Shown here in pieces: positions 36,065 to 45,714 of a stretch of DNA of 64,000 bases. The position numbers were made by a program, and so were the translations under genes. Positions within the stretch are counted from its first letter, which is position 1. Each line of letters starts with the position of its first letter. The DNA is taken from NCBI RefSeq assembly GCF_024448895.1, contig NZ_JAMOIC010000012.1, positions 101,193 through 165,192 on the forward strand, read 5' to 3'. This stretch comes from Stutzerimonas stutzeri (GTDB lineage Bacteria; Pseudomonadota; Gammaproteobacteria; Pseudomonadales; Pseudomonadaceae). The notes beneath the pieces are model-generated. The model saw only the letters and a program-made list of their open reading frames with translations, was not told where the DNA came from and did not search any database.

Positions 36065-38467
36065 CTATTTCGCATCATCCTCGAGCGTCCAGGCCATAAC
36101 GGAATCGCCGATCTTCGTGCCGAACGAGCCATGCCCGCCGGCCATCTGCACCACGTACTGCTTGCCGGTCTTTTCAGAAACGTAGGTCATCGGAGTTGCC
36201 TGGCCACCGGCAGGCAGCCGACCTTTCCACAACTCCTTACCGGTCTGCAGGTCGTAGGCGCGCAGGTAGTAATCCAGCGTGCCGCTCATGAAGCCCACGC
36301 CACCAGCCGTGACGATCGGGCCGCCCAGCGCCGGGGTGCCAACCGGAAACGGGATGCCAAGCGGTGCACTGTCGCGGCTGGTGCCGTTCTTGTGCATCCA
36401 GACTTTCTTCATGGTGCGCAGATCGACGGCTGTCACGTTGCCCCACGGCGGCGTCTGGCACGGCAGGCCGAGCACCGACATGAACGGCTCCAGCCGCACC
36501 ATCCAGGGCGCGCCCAGGTTGGGCTGCAGACCGGTCTCGCCGCCACCGGTGCGCTCGTCCGGATCGACGTCGTTGCGGTTGACCATGGTTGAGATGAACG
36601 CCAGGTAATTCGGCGCGCCGAACAGCAGCTGGCGGCTCGGATCGACCGCCACGGACGGCCAGTTGAAGGTGCCGACGTTACCCGGATAGATCAGCGAACC
36701 CTGCTCGGAGGGCGGAGTGAAATCACCGTCGTAGCGCAGCTTGCGGAACTGGATGCGGCACATCATCTGATCCAGCGGCGTGCCGCCCCACATGTCCTTC
36801 TCGGACAGCGGCTCTTGCGGCGCGTAGCTGAGGGCCGAAGCTGGCTGAGTCGGCGCGGCGTAATCACCTTCGATGGCGCCCTGGGGAACCGCGAACTCTT
36901 CCACCGGCACGATGGGCGTCCCGGTGCGGCGGTCCAGCACGTAAAGATCACCGCGTTTGGTCGGCTGAATGATCGCCGGCACCTTGCCCTCTGGCCCGTC
37001 GATGTCGACCAGCGTCGGCTGGGATGGCAGGTCGCGGTCCCAGAGATCGTGGTGCACGGTCTGGAATTCCCAGCGCACCTTGCCGGTGGCAAGATCCAGC
37101 GCTACCAGCGTGTCGGTGAAGCGTTCCGATTCGGGCGTGCGTGGCACCGCCCACTGATCCGGCGTCTGGTTGCCGGTGGGGATGAATACCAGGCCCAGGG
37201 ATTCGTCGGCTGAGGCAATGGTCCAGGAGTTAGGCGTACTGCGCACGTAGGTTTCGCCCGGTGGCAGCGGGTCCGTGGCTTCCGGATTGCCCGGGTCGAA
37301 ATTCCACACCAGCTGGCCGTTGCGCACGTCATAGGCGCGAATCACACCGCCGGGTGAATCCACCGCGCCATTGTCGGTGATCGAGCCACCGACGATGACC
37401 AGCTTCTCTGTGACCACGGGCGGTGAGGTCGGCAGGTAGACACCCAACGCGCCCTCGCCGAGCCCGGCCTTCAGATCGACGACGCCGTTATCGCCGAAAT
37501 CTTCGCAGGGCTTTCCATCTTCGACGTCCAGCGCAATCAGGGTGCCGTCATTGGTGGGCAGAAACAGGCGCCGCTCGCAACGCGCCACGGGTTGATCGGA
37601 AGGCGTCGTCGCGGTGGGCCCGTAAGCCGTGGCGTCATGGAATGCCAGGCCGCGGCAGGTCATGTGCTGGTAGTACTCGGCATCGCGGTTGATGCTCGGG
37701 TCGAAGCGCCAGCGCTCCTCGCCGGTGTCGGCATCCAAGGCAATGGCGATGCTGTGCGGGGTGCAGATGAACAGGTTGTCCCCAACCTTCAGCGGCGTGA
37801 CCTGATTGGTGATCTCGCCCGGATCACCTTCGCCCGGCAGATCGCCGGTGTGAAACTCCCAGGCCTTCTCCAGCTTGCCGACGTTATCCGGCGTGATCAG
37901 GTTGGCCGGGGAATAGCGATCACCGCGGTTGGAGCCGCCGTAGGCTGTCCATTCGCTGGCCGAGCGGCCCGCCTGGCCGTCGGGGTTGAGCCCCTGCATC
38001 TGCGCGTCACTGAATTCACCGGTGAGCGAGTGGTAATCCTGAGTCAGGGCGAACCCAGCCATCAGCGCGCCGCCCAACAGGCCGATAGCGAGCAGCCCGC
38101 TCGCACCGTCGCGCCAGACCAGCTGGTCGCTCACGTAGCGATTGACGAACGGCAGGATCAGCCAGAGCCCGAGGATGCACCAGAGGTCGATGCGCGGCGC
38201 CAGCTGCCACCAGTCGAAGCTGACTTCATAGAGCGTCCAGGCCAGTGTCGCCAGCAGCAGCACCGCGTACAGCCAGATAGCCGCGCGACGGCGGGCGAAC
38301 AGCAACCCCGCTACCACCAGCAGGCCGATGCCGGCGATCAGGTAGTACCAGGACCCGCCCAGCACACCCAGATAGGCACCACCGGCCGCCATCAATGCAC
38401 CCAATACCAGAACCACCAGGGCGGTTAGCGTGATCCGCAGGGGGCGCGGCCCATAATCGATGCTCAT
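36065..38467 (-). CDS. gcd: Membrane-bound PQQ-dependent glucose dehydrogenase
   Basis: 800 residues, typical for the membrane-bound glucose/quinate/shikimate dehydrogenase family. Five hydrophobic segments occupy about residues 10-150 and carry the quinone-binding part. The rest is an eight-bladed PQQ propeller facing the periplasm, starting near GGSNRGDRYSPANLITPDNVGKL, with blade motifs such as ALDLATGKVRWEFQTVHHDLWDRDLPSQP and AYDLQTGKELWKGRLPAGGQATPMTY. It oxidises glucose to gluconate and passes electrons to ubiquinone; glucose rather than quinate is inferred from resemblance. No pqq genes are in view. It stands alone between a hairpin and the fru operon. Confidence 0.92.
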   Translation of the reverse strand: MSIDYGPRPLRITLTALVVLVLGALMAAGGAYLGVLGGSWYYLIAGIGLLVVAGLLFARRRAAIWLYAVLLLATLAWTLYEVSFDWWQLAPRIDLWCILGLWLILPFVNRYVSDQLVWRDGASGLLAIGLLGGALMAGFALTQDYHSLTGEFSDAQMQGLNPDGQAGRSASEWTAYGGSNRGDRYSPANLITPDNVGKLEKAWEFHTGDLPGEGDPGEITNQVTPLKVGDNLFICTPHSIAIALDADTGEERWRFDPSINRDAEYYQHMTCRGLAFHDATAYGPTATTPSDQPVARCERRLFLPTNDGTLIALDVEDGKPCEDFGDNGVVDLKAGLGEGALGVYLPTSPPVVTEKLVIVGGSITDNGAVDSPGGVIRAYDVRNGQLVWNFDPGNPEATDPLPPGETYVRSTPNSWTIASADESLGLVFIPTGNQTPDQWAVPRTPESERFTDTLVALDLATGKVRWEFQTVHHDLWDRDLPSQPTLVDIDGPEGKVPAIIQPTKRGDLYVLDRRTGTPIVPVEEFAVPQGAIEGDYAAPTQPASALSYAPQEPLSEKDMWGGTPLDQMMCRIQFRKLRYDGDFTPPSEQGSLIYPGNVGTFNWPSVAVDPSRQLLFGAPNYLAFISTMVNRNDVDPDERTGGGETGLQPNLGAPWMVRLEPFMSVLGLPCQTPPWGNVTAVDLRTMKKVWMHKNGTSRDSAPLGIPFPVGTPALGGPIVTAGGVGFMSGTLDYYLRAYDLQTGKELWKGRLPAGGQATPMTYVSEKTGKQYVVQMAGGHGSFGTKIGDSVMAWTLEDDAK

Positions 38468-38603
38468 CTACAATCTCCAGCCGATTCGTTCGAACAAACA
38501 AAAGCAAAAAATAAAGCCGGTGAAACTTTCTGACACAAAGTCTCGACCAGCTTTGAGTGGATAAGGTTCGACGGGCTTTAGTTCAGCCGCTTCGATCGGT
38601 TCA

Positions 38604-40343
38604 TCAAGCGGCTGCTCCAACTGCGAGCGGCTGCGCCTCGGGCCGTTTGATCACGGCGTAGATCACCCCGGTCACCAGGCTGCCGGCGAGGATCGCCAGC
38701 AGATACAGCAGCGCGTGATTGATGGCGTTGGGGATCAGCAGCACGAACAGCCCGCCATGGGGCGCCAGCAGCTTTGCGCCGAAGGCCATGGACAGCGCGC
38801 CGGTCAGCGCACCACCGGCGATGCTGGCCGGAATCACTCTCAACGGATCCTTCGCAGCGAACGGAATCGCGCCTTCGGAAATGAAGCAGCAGCCCAGCAC
38901 CAGCGCGGCCTTGCCGGCTTCGCGCTCGGTCTGCGCGAACTTGCGCCGGGCGATCAGCGTGGCGATGCCCATGCCGATTGGCGGCACCATCCCCGCTGCC
39001 ATGGTGGCGGCCATCGGCGCGTAACTCTGGGAGGCGAGCAGCCCGACGGAGAAGGCATAAGCGGCCTTGTTCACTGGTCCGCCGAGGTCGACGCACATCA
39101 TGGTGCCGAGCAGCAGCCCTAGCAGGATCGCGTTGGAAGTCCCCATGGTGTCGAGGAATTCGGTGAGCCCGGCGAGCATCTTGGCCACCGGCGTGCCGAC
39201 CACGTAAATCATCACCAGACCGGTTACCAGGCTCGCCAGCAACGGAATGATCAGGATTGGCTTGAGCGATTCGATACTCGCTGGCAAGGGAATCCAGCGG
39301 CTCACTGCCTTGGCCGCATAGCCCGCAACGAAGCCTGCGATTATCCCGCCAATGAAGCCCGCCCCCAACGTGCCAGCCAGCAGCCCACCGATCATCCCCG
39401 GCGCCAGCCCCGGGCGATCCGCGATGGAATAGGCGATGTAACCGGCCAGCAGCGGCACCATTAGCTGGAAGGCCGTTTCGCCACCGATCTTCATCAGCGC
39501 GGCGGCCAGCGTGCCCTCCTCCTTGAACGCTTCGATGCCAAATACGAACGACAGCGCGATCAGCAAACCGCCCGCCACCACCATCGGCAGCATGTAGGAA
39601 ACGCCGGTCAGCAGGTGCTTGTAGACACCGGTCTTTTCGCCCTTCTGTTCGCCGCCGCCGGTATTGGCTGTGGCGCCTCCGGCTAGCACAGCGCCTTCTT
39701 CCAGCGCGCGATCAAGCGTCGCGTCGGGTTGTTTGAGGGCCACGCCGGTGCCGCAGCGAAACACGCGCTTGCCGGCGAAACGGGCGACATCCACCTCGAT
39801 ATCAGCGGCCAGCAGCACCACGTCGGCTGCGGCGATGGCGTCCGCTTCCAGCACGTTGCGCGCCCCCACCGAGCCGCGGGTTTCCACCTGCAGGTCGTAA
39901 CCCTTGCGGATCGCGGCCTGCTGCAGGGCTTCAGCCGCCATGAAGGTGTGCGCCACGCCGGTCGGGCAAGCGGTGATGGCGACAAGTTTGGGCTTGCCGC
40001 TGGTGTGCGCGGCATCCGCTTCGTCGTCCTGCTGCAGTTCGCTCGCCGTATCGGCAGCGCTGCGCAGGAAGGCTTCCGGATCGAGCAGCGCCTCGGATGG
40101 CGTCGACTGGGCGACGCGTTTGCCAACGAAGCGCTGCAATGACAACGGCCCGGTTTTCACCACGACCACCAGGTCGGCATTGGTGATCTGTGCGGGCGTC
40201 AGCGGCGAGCCGATGGCCTTGGGATCGTGGACTTCCACGGCGGTCGACCAGCCCAGACGATGGGCAGCCGCTTCGAGCAGGCGTGACGTGAGCACGCTGG
40301 TGACCATTCCGTTGGGGCAGGCCGTAACGATGAGAAGATTCAT
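38604..40343 (-). CDS. fruA: PTS fructose transporter subunit IIBC
   Basis: 579 residues. An N-terminal degenerate IIB' domain (LLIVTACPNGMVTS) is followed by the functional IIB domain with phospho-Cys126 in VAITACPTGVAHTFMAAEAL and then an eight-to-ten-span IIC domain from about residue 235 (YKHLLTGVSYMLPMVVAGGLL; ADRPGLAPGMIGGLLAGTLG; CVDLGGPVNKAAYAF). It takes up fructose and delivers fructose-1-phosphate to FruK. It is last in fruBKA, 20 bp after fruK. A hairpin (AGCCGCTT/AAGCGGCT, 38585-38613) straddles the stop codon and may end the operon. Confidence 0.95.
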   Translation of the reverse strand: MNLLIVTACPNGMVTSVLTSRLLEAAAHRLGWSTAVEVHDPKAIGSPLTPAQITNADLVVVVKTGPLSLQRFVGKRVAQSTPSEALLDPEAFLRSAADTASELQQDDEADAAHTSGKPKLVAITACPTGVAHTFMAAEALQQAAIRKGYDLQVETRGSVGARNVLEADAIAAADVVLLAADIEVDVARFAGKRVFRCGTGVALKQPDATLDRALEEGAVLAGGATANTGGGEQKGEKTGVYKHLLTGVSYMLPMVVAGGLLIALSFVFGIEAFKEEGTLAAALMKIGGETAFQLMVPLLAGYIAYSIADRPGLAPGMIGGLLAGTLGAGFIGGIIAGFVAGYAAKAVSRWIPLPASIESLKPILIIPLLASLVTGLVMIYVVGTPVAKMLAGLTEFLDTMGTSNAILLGLLLGTMMCVDLGGPVNKAAYAFSVGLLASQSYAPMAATMAAGMVPPIGMGIATLIARRKFAQTEREAGKAALVLGCCFISEGAIPFAAKDPLRVIPASIAGGALTGALSMAFGAKLLAPHGGLFVLLIPNAINHALLYLLAILAGSLVTGVIYAVIKRPEAQPLAVGAAA

Positions 40344-40363
40344 TCCTTCACCTCTTGTTCGAT

Positions 40364-41302
40364 TTATTGGCTCAGCGGCTGGAGCCGGACCCTGGCCTCC
40401 AGGTCCGCAAGTCCATCCGTGTCGGTGATGCCAAAGCCGACCTGCCCAACCGCCTGCGCGGCAATGGCGGTGGCGTGTGTGAGGGTGCGTTCGGCCGGCC
40501 AGCCTTCCAGCAGACCGTGAAGCATGCCGGCCAGCAGCGAGTCGCCGGCACCCACGGTGCTGACGACTTGAACCTTTGGCGGATTGGCATGCAGCGGGTC
40601 GCCTGGCGAGAACCAGCTGACGCCATTGGCGCCCTGCGAAATAACCACGTGCTCGATGCCTTCGGCTTGCAGTCGTCGCGCTTCGGCTGTCAGCGCTGCC
40701 GACTCGTTGAGTTCGACGCCACGGGCCTCGGCCAGCTCTTCCTCGTTGGGTTTGATCAACCAGGGCGTGGCCGCCAGCCCGTCACGCAACGCGGCGCCGC
40801 TGGTGTCCAGCGCCACCCGCACGCCGAGTCTCTTGAGCGCCTGCAGCAGCTGGACGAACCACTTACTGTCTATGCCACGCGGCAAGCTGCCTGCGACGAC
40901 CACGAGGTCATGAGCGGGCGCCAGCCGCTGGAGCCGCGTCAGCAGCTCCGTGCAGTGCGCCTCGCTCACCTTGAGCCCCGGGCCGTTGATGTCGGTGACC
41001 TGCCCGTCCGCCTCGGCCAGCTTGATGTTGCTGCGGGTATCGCCCGGCACGCGGACGAATTCGTCGGCAAATCCACGCGCGGCGAACAGCTGCTCAAAGG
41101 CCTGCAGATTGCCCTCACCGAGAAAGCCGGTGACGGTCAGCTGATGACCGAGATCAGCCAGCACCTGCGCGACGTTGAGCCCCTTGCCGGCGGCATGCAC
41201 CTGCAGGCTTTCGCTGCGATTGACCTCGCCCAGGCGCAGCGACGGCAGCTGCACGGTCAGGTCAAGGGCCGGGTTGAGAGTGACGGTCAGCACGCGAGCC
41301 AT
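40364..41302 (-). CDS. fruK: 1-phosphofructokinase
   Basis: 312 residues of the PfkB family. It phosphorylates fructose-1-phosphate to fructose-1,6-bisphosphate in the cytoplasm. N-terminal substrate motif LNPALDLTVQLP and HAAGKGLNVAQVL, and the C-terminal PfkB signature TVGAGDSLLAGMLHGLLEG with catalytic Asp, are present. Its ATG overlaps the fruB stop by one base (TGATG), so translation is coupled. FruK and its product and substrate also set the ligand level for Cra, encoded divergently. Confidence 0.95.
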   Translation of the reverse strand: MARVLTVTLNPALDLTVQLPSLRLGEVNRSESLQVHAAGKGLNVAQVLADLGHQLTVTGFLGEGNLQAFEQLFAARGFADEFVRVPGDTRSNIKLAEADGQVTDINGPGLKVSEAHCTELLTRLQRLAPAHDLVVVAGSLPRGIDSKWFVQLLQALKRLGVRVALDTSGAALRDGLAATPWLIKPNEEELAEARGVELNESAALTAEARRLQAEGIEHVVISQGANGVSWFSPGDPLHANPPKVQVVSTVGAGDSLLAGMLHGLLEGWPAERTLTHATAIAAQAVGQVGFGITDTDGLADLEARVRLQPLSQ

Positions 41303-44181
41303 CAGCAGTGCTCCCCGACGAAAGCGCGGACTTCATGGGCGCCAGGCAGCATCAGGGCTTGCTGAGCCAGCCTCTGGCAGGCCGCGAAATCCAGCTCGCG
41401 AACGCGCGCCTTCACCAAGGCGATGCTGCGCGCCGACACGCTCAGCTCATCCACGCCCAGGCCAACCAGCATCGGCACCGCCAGCGCATCGGCAGCCAGC
41501 TCACCACAGACGCCGACCCACTTGCCGTGTGCATGGGCGGCGTCGACCGTCATGCCGATCAGGCGCAGAACCGCCGGATGCAGCCCATCGGCCTGTCCCG
41601 AAAGCGTCGGATGGCCGCGGTCGATGGCCAGGGTGTATTGCGTCAGGTCATTGGTGCCGATGCTGAAGAAGTCGACTTCCTGCGCCAGCACCGGCGCGAT
41701 CAGGGCCGCAGAGGGGATCTCGATCATGATGCCAACCTGCAGGTCAGCTACCGGCAGCTCAACGCGCAGGCGGTCGACCATGGCTTTGGCGGTGCGCCAC
41801 TCGTCGATATTGCCGACCATGGGGAACATGATCCGCAGCGGGCGGCCATCGGCCGACGAGAGCAAAGCACGCAGCTGGGTTTCGAGAATGTCCGGGCGCT
41901 GCAGGCTCAGTCGAATGCCGCGCACACCTAGGAAGGGGTTTTCCTCGGCTGGCATCGGCCAGTACGGCAGCGGCTTGTCACCGCCGACGTCCAAAGTGCG
42001 CACCACCAGCGGGCGACCTTCGAGGGCTTCAAGCACATGGCGGTATTCGGCTTCCTGAGTCGCCTGATCCGGCGCCTGGGAATGGTTCATGAACACCAGT
42101 TCGGTACGCAGCAGGCCGATGCCTTCGGCGCCCATCGCCACCGCTTCCGGGGTTTCGCCAGCAGCGCCGATGTTGGCAGCGATCTCTACCGGATGGCCGT
42201 CACGGGTGATGGCAGGTTCCATGCGGCGTTCGTCTGCCAGGCGCTTGCGCTCCTCGCGCGTGGCACGTTCGCTACGGGCCTGTTCCAGCTGCGCCTCGGT
42301 CGGCGACACCAGCAGCTCACCGCGCTCGCCGTCTAGCAGCAGCAACGTGTTCGGCGCCAGCCCAAGCACACACGGCCCAGCACCGACGATAGCTGGAATG
42401 CCCAGCGCGCGGGCGATGATGGCGCTGTGCGAAGTGGCGCCGCCGCCAGCGGTAAGAATGCCTGCGACGCGCTGGGCGTTGAGCGTGGCGACGTCCGAAG
42501 GCGCCACCTCGTCCATCACCAGAATGTAGGGCTCGTCTGGGGCCTGATCGGCTTCAACGCCCGTCAGGCAGGCCAGCACACGGCGGCCAACGTCACGCAA
42601 ATCGGCCGCACGCTCAGCCAGCAGCTTGTCGTGCAAGGCCTCCTGCTGCTGCGCCGCAATTTCGATTTCCTCCATCCAGGCGGCTTCGGCACTCAAACCT
42701 TTTTGCAGATGCGCCTGGACTTCCTCGCGCAGCGCCGGGTCGCGCAGCATGGCCTGATGGGTGGTAAAGATGTCGCGGATGCTGGCGACCTGACTCGCTT
42801 CGATCAGCGTGCCGATGTCGTCGTGCACGCCTTTCAGCGCGGCATCCAGACGCCGCAACTCTGCTACAGGGGACTCGCCGCGCTTGGGGTAGTCGATCAC
42901 CTGCGGTTTACGCACAAGCACAGGGCCGATGGCGATGCCGGGCGAGGCAGCAATGCCATTCAGCTGGTCGCCCGCACGCAAGGCGGCATGCTCGGTGGCC
43001 GATTCATCAGGTTGCATGGCGATAACCGGCTGCTCCAACTCACCCGCGGCCGGCAAGGGCTCGACTTCCTCGCCCAGCCCGTCTTCCACGGCGCGCACCA
43101 GCGCCGGCAGCGCATCGCCGGCAATGGCAGGTTCGGCCATGAATTCCAGCATCTGACCGCGATGCGCACCCATGGCCAGCAACTTGCTCAAGCTCTTGGC
43201 CGATACCCCGGCGCTCTCACTGCCAGCCAGCCGCACACGGATTTCTCCATCGAAGGCCTGAGCGATTTCGGTCAGCACCTTGGCCGGACGCGCATGCAGG
43301 CCATGGGCGTTGGCGAGCGGCACCTGGGCACTCGGCCAGTCTGCAGCCACTTCTCCGCCCAGGGCTTCAAGCACTGTGCGACTGGACGTTGCCTGACTCA
43401 GCTCCTGGCCGCGGCCCTCAATCAGCAGGTTGCACAGGCGCTCGAGCATCGCCCGATGCGCTTCGCCCAGGCTGGCCAGCACGAAAAGACCGTTGAGGGG
43501 TTGGCCCTGGTGTTCAAGGTTGGATGTCGGGGTGATGAACGCCAGCCCTGGGCGCTGCACCGATTGCTCGCTACTCAGCCACCAGAGGCCATCACCCAGC
43601 GGCAACGCCTGGCCAAGCGGCAGGCTGGCATTGAAGCCTGGCTCCACGCACTGGGCGCGCTTGAGCAGCTTGACGCCCTGCCAGGCCAGCTCGTCGAAAT
43701 CATCCGCAGCGACCCCTAATGAGACCAGCTCGCCATCCAGCGCCAGCGCCTGTGGCGCACCCTGCAGGAGGTCGATGATGGCTTCGGGACTTTCGGCTTT
43801 TTGCAGCGCCTCGCTCAGATCGCCCTCGCCCAATGCTCGGGTCAGCAGCTGTAGCAGCCGCAGATGCTCATCCGACCGCGCGGCAATACCGATCGCCAGA
43901 TACACCAGCTGGCCATTACCCCAATCCACCCCGGCGGGGAAATGCAGTAACCGTACGCCGGTGGTGAACACTTGATCGCGGGTTTCCGGCGTGCCATGAG
44001 GGATCGCGATGCCCTGCCCGAGATAGGTCGAACCCTGCGCTTCGCGCGCGCGCAGGCCGTCGAGATAACCGGGCGCCACCAGTCCATCGGCGACCAGTAC
44101 CTCGCCAAGCAGGGCGAGGGCCGCGGGCTTGTCCGCCGCGTGCTGACGCATGTGGATGTGCTGGGCATTCAACTCAAGCAT
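41302..44181 (-). CDS. fruB: Fructose PTS multiphosphoryl transfer protein (EIIA-HPr-EI)
   Basis: 959 residues fusing three PTS proteins: EIIA-Fru (1-145, phospho-His62 in IAIPHGTPE), a middle region (146-285) of uncertain role, HPr (about 286-375, phospho-His296 in NAHGLHARPA), and Enzyme I (from about 408, phospho-His585 in GGGATSHSAIIARALGIPAIVG, C-terminal GTNDLTQYTLAIDRGHP). It carries phosphate from PEP to FruA, so the organism needs no separate EI/HPr for fructose. AAGGAG precedes the ATG. It is the first gene of fruBKA, divergent from cra, with a Cra operator in the gap. Confidence 0.95.
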   Translation of the reverse strand: MLELNAQHIHMRQHAADKPAALALLGEVLVADGLVAPGYLDGLRAREAQGSTYLGQGIAIPHGTPETRDQVFTTGVRLLHFPAGVDWGNGQLVYLAIGIAARSDEHLRLLQLLTRALGEGDLSEALQKAESPEAIIDLLQGAPQALALDGELVSLGVAADDFDELAWQGVKLLKRAQCVEPGFNASLPLGQALPLGDGLWWLSSEQSVQRPGLAFITPTSNLEHQGQPLNGLFVLASLGEAHRAMLERLCNLLIEGRGQELSQATSSRTVLEALGGEVAADWPSAQVPLANAHGLHARPAKVLTEIAQAFDGEIRVRLAGSESAGVSAKSLSKLLAMGAHRGQMLEFMAEPAIAGDALPALVRAVEDGLGEEVEPLPAAGELEQPVIAMQPDESATEHAALRAGDQLNGIAASPGIAIGPVLVRKPQVIDYPKRGESPVAELRRLDAALKGVHDDIGTLIEASQVASIRDIFTTHQAMLRDPALREEVQAHLQKGLSAEAAWMEEIEIAAQQQEALHDKLLAERAADLRDVGRRVLACLTGVEADQAPDEPYILVMDEVAPSDVATLNAQRVAGILTAGGGATSHSAIIARALGIPAIVGAGPCVLGLAPNTLLLLDGERGELLVSPTEAQLEQARSERATREERKRLADERRMEPAITRDGHPVEIAANIGAAGETPEAVAMGAEGIGLLRTELVFMNHSQAPDQATQEAEYRHVLEALEGRPLVVRTLDVGGDKPLPYWPMPAEENPFLGVRGIRLSLQRPDILETQLRALLSSADGRPLRIMFPMVGNIDEWRTAKAMVDRLRVELPVADLQVGIMIEIPSAALIAPVLAQEVDFFSIGTNDLTQYTLAIDRGHPTLSGQADGLHPAVLRLIGMTVDAAHAHGKWVGVCGELAADALAVPMLVGLGVDELSVSARSIALVKARVRELDFAACQRLAQQALMLPGAHEVRAFVGEHC

Positions 44182-44286
44182 GGAGAACTCCTTGCGGGCT
44201 CGCGATTGTTTTTATACCGGCGGCGTGCGAACGACAGCGCGCCGGCATGACCCGAATCCTGGGCTGGCGCTTATGACCGGACAGCT

Positions 44287-44302
44287 GCTGAAACGTTTCA
44301 CC
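44287..44302. promoter_or_regulatory. Cra (FruR) operator
   Basis: GCTGAAACGTTTCACC contains the perfect 12-bp palindrome TGAAACGTTTCA (44289-44300), matching the Cra/FruR consensus for enterics and P. putida. It lies between the divergent fruB and cra genes, seven bp before the predicted cra -35, so it can repress fruBKA and possibly cra. Confidence 0.85.
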
Positions 44303-44307
44303 AGAAC

Positions 44308-44336
44308 TTGGCACATTACGCAATTTTGGGTAACTC
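44308..44336 (+). promoter_or_regulatory. Candidate cra promoter
   Basis: TTGGCA (44308-44313), a 17-bp spacer and TAACTC (44331-44336) form a plausible sigma-70 promoter for cra. The -35 has five consensus matches and the -10 is weaker. The predicted leader is about 95 nt. Confidence 0.45.
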
Positions 44337-44438
44337 TAGAAGCCCGAGTTCAAACCACCCGTCTCGGGCATCCATGTACCCCTCCGTAAGAACGTGTTCC
44401 ATAGTCACTGCAGACAGGAACAGACCAAGGATTTCTAG

Positions 44439-45428
44439 TTGAAACTGACCGACATCGCCCGCCTCGCCAACGTATCGGTAACCACCGCCAGCTATGTGCT
44501 TAACGGCAAGGCTGCGCAACGGCGAATCAGCCCAGCCACGGTCGAGCGCGTCATGGCCGTAGCCGAGCAACAGGGTTTCCAGCTCGATCAGCAGGCGGCC
44601 GGGCTGCGCCGCGGGCAGTCGCGAACCCTTGGCTTCATCGTTCCGGACCTGGAGAACCCGAGCTATGCGCGCCTGGCCAAATTGCTGGAACAGCGCGCCC
44701 GCTTGCGCGGCTATCAACTGCTGATCGCAGGTTCCGATGACGAGCCGGACACCGAGCGTCAGGTCATTCAGGTGCTTCGCTCCCGCCGTTGCGACGCGCT
44801 GATCGTTGCCAGCTGCCTGCCGGCTGACGACCAGAGCTACCGCAAGCTTCAAGCTAGCGGCACCCCGGTGATCGCTCTCGACCGGGCGCTGGATGCCGAG
44901 CATTTCTGTTCGGTGGTCAGTGATGACCGCGAGGCGGCAGCGCAGCTGACCCGCTCACTGGACGCTCCCGCGGGAGCGAGCATCGCCCTGATCAGCGCGA
45001 GGCCAGCCTTGCGCATCAGCCAGCAACGCGAAGAGGGCTTCCATCAGGCTCTTGCGCAGCATCAGGGCCAGGTCAGCGTGCTGCGGGCCGAACAGTTCAG
45101 CCGGGCCTGTGGCCGCGAGCAGATGCTCGCCCTGCTCGACCGCGGACCGCTGCCCGATGCCTTGATCACCACCGCCTATGTGTTGCTCGAAGGCGTCTTC
45201 GATGCCCTGCGTGAACGGGACCTGCTCTGGCCGGAGCATTTGCGGCTGGCGACCTTTGGGGACGCGCAGCTGCTGGATTTCCTGCCGATCCGGGTCAATG
45301 GGATTTCCCAGCAGCACGAGCAAATCGCCGAGCAAGCACTGGACCTCGCGATACGTGCCATTGAGCTGCGTGACTATCGCCCCGGGGTCATCGCGATCGA
45401 GCGTGAGCTCAAGATTCGCCGGCTCTGA
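44439..45428 (+). CDS. cra: Catabolite repressor/activator Cra (FruR)
   Basis: 329 residues, LacI/GalR family. The N-terminal helix-turn-helix MKLTDIARLANVSVTTASYVLNG and hinge QQAAGLRRGQSRTLGFIVPDLENPSYARL are typical of Cra. The effector domain should bind fructose-1-phosphate, releasing the fruB operator. The start is a TTG at 44439 with AAGGA seven bases upstream; no ATG gives a complete helix-turn-helix. It faces away from fruBKA with the operator in the 257-bp gap. In Pseudomonas this regulator is mostly local to fru rather than global as in E. coli; that is from the literature. Confidence 0.94.
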   Translation: MKLTDIARLANVSVTTASYVLNGKAAQRRISPATVERVMAVAEQQGFQLDQQAAGLRRGQSRTLGFIVPDLENPSYARLAKLLEQRARLRGYQLLIAGSDDEPDTERQVIQVLRSRRCDALIVASCLPADDQSYRKLQASGTPVIALDRALDAEHFCSVVSDDREAAAQLTRSLDAPAGASIALISARPALRISQQREEGFHQALAQHQGQVSVLRAEQFSRACGREQMLALLDRGPLPDALITTAYVLLEGVFDALRERDLLWPEHLRLATFGDAQLLDFLPIRVNGISQQHEQIAEQALDLAIRAIELRDYRPGVIAIERELKIRRL

Positions 45429-45540
45429 TCAATCTGCCCCTTGCGGGCGTTGTTTAGCTGAAGGAAGCTTGCGGCCTCTCTGGCGACCGGACCCGCGAGG
45501 AAGCTCGACTGGCGCGACCTGCACGAGTTGCAGCGATTTT

Positions 45541-45634
45541 GTAGGAGCCAGCTTGCTGGCGATCAAAGCCGCCACACCAGCCAAGTGCAGCCGTAGCCTG
45601 AAGAAGCTGATCGCGAGCAAGCACGCTCCTACGA
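45541..45634. repeat. Inverted pair of REP elements
   Basis: GTAGGAGCCAGCTTGCTGGC... (45541-45564) and its imperfect inverse ending ...GCACGCTCCTACGA (45609-45634) are separated by about 44 bp. The GTAGGAGC-GCTTGC-GCGATC pattern is the Pseudomonas REP class, and the opposed pair forms a BIME. It fills the gap between cra and the MazG-like gene. Confidence 0.8.
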
Positions 45635-45714
45635 GACCCTGCCGCGCCAGGCGCGAACGAGCTGTTGCCACCAGCTTCCGGCACACACTCAAAACAACGA
45701 GCCCGCTTTTTCAA

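Noticed and set aside
42427-43719. Long open frame of 430 codons on the plus strand
   Set aside because: It lies entirely antisense to fruB, whose PTS active-site motifs are intact, and its translation has no family-like sequence; such shadows are common in high-GC genomes.
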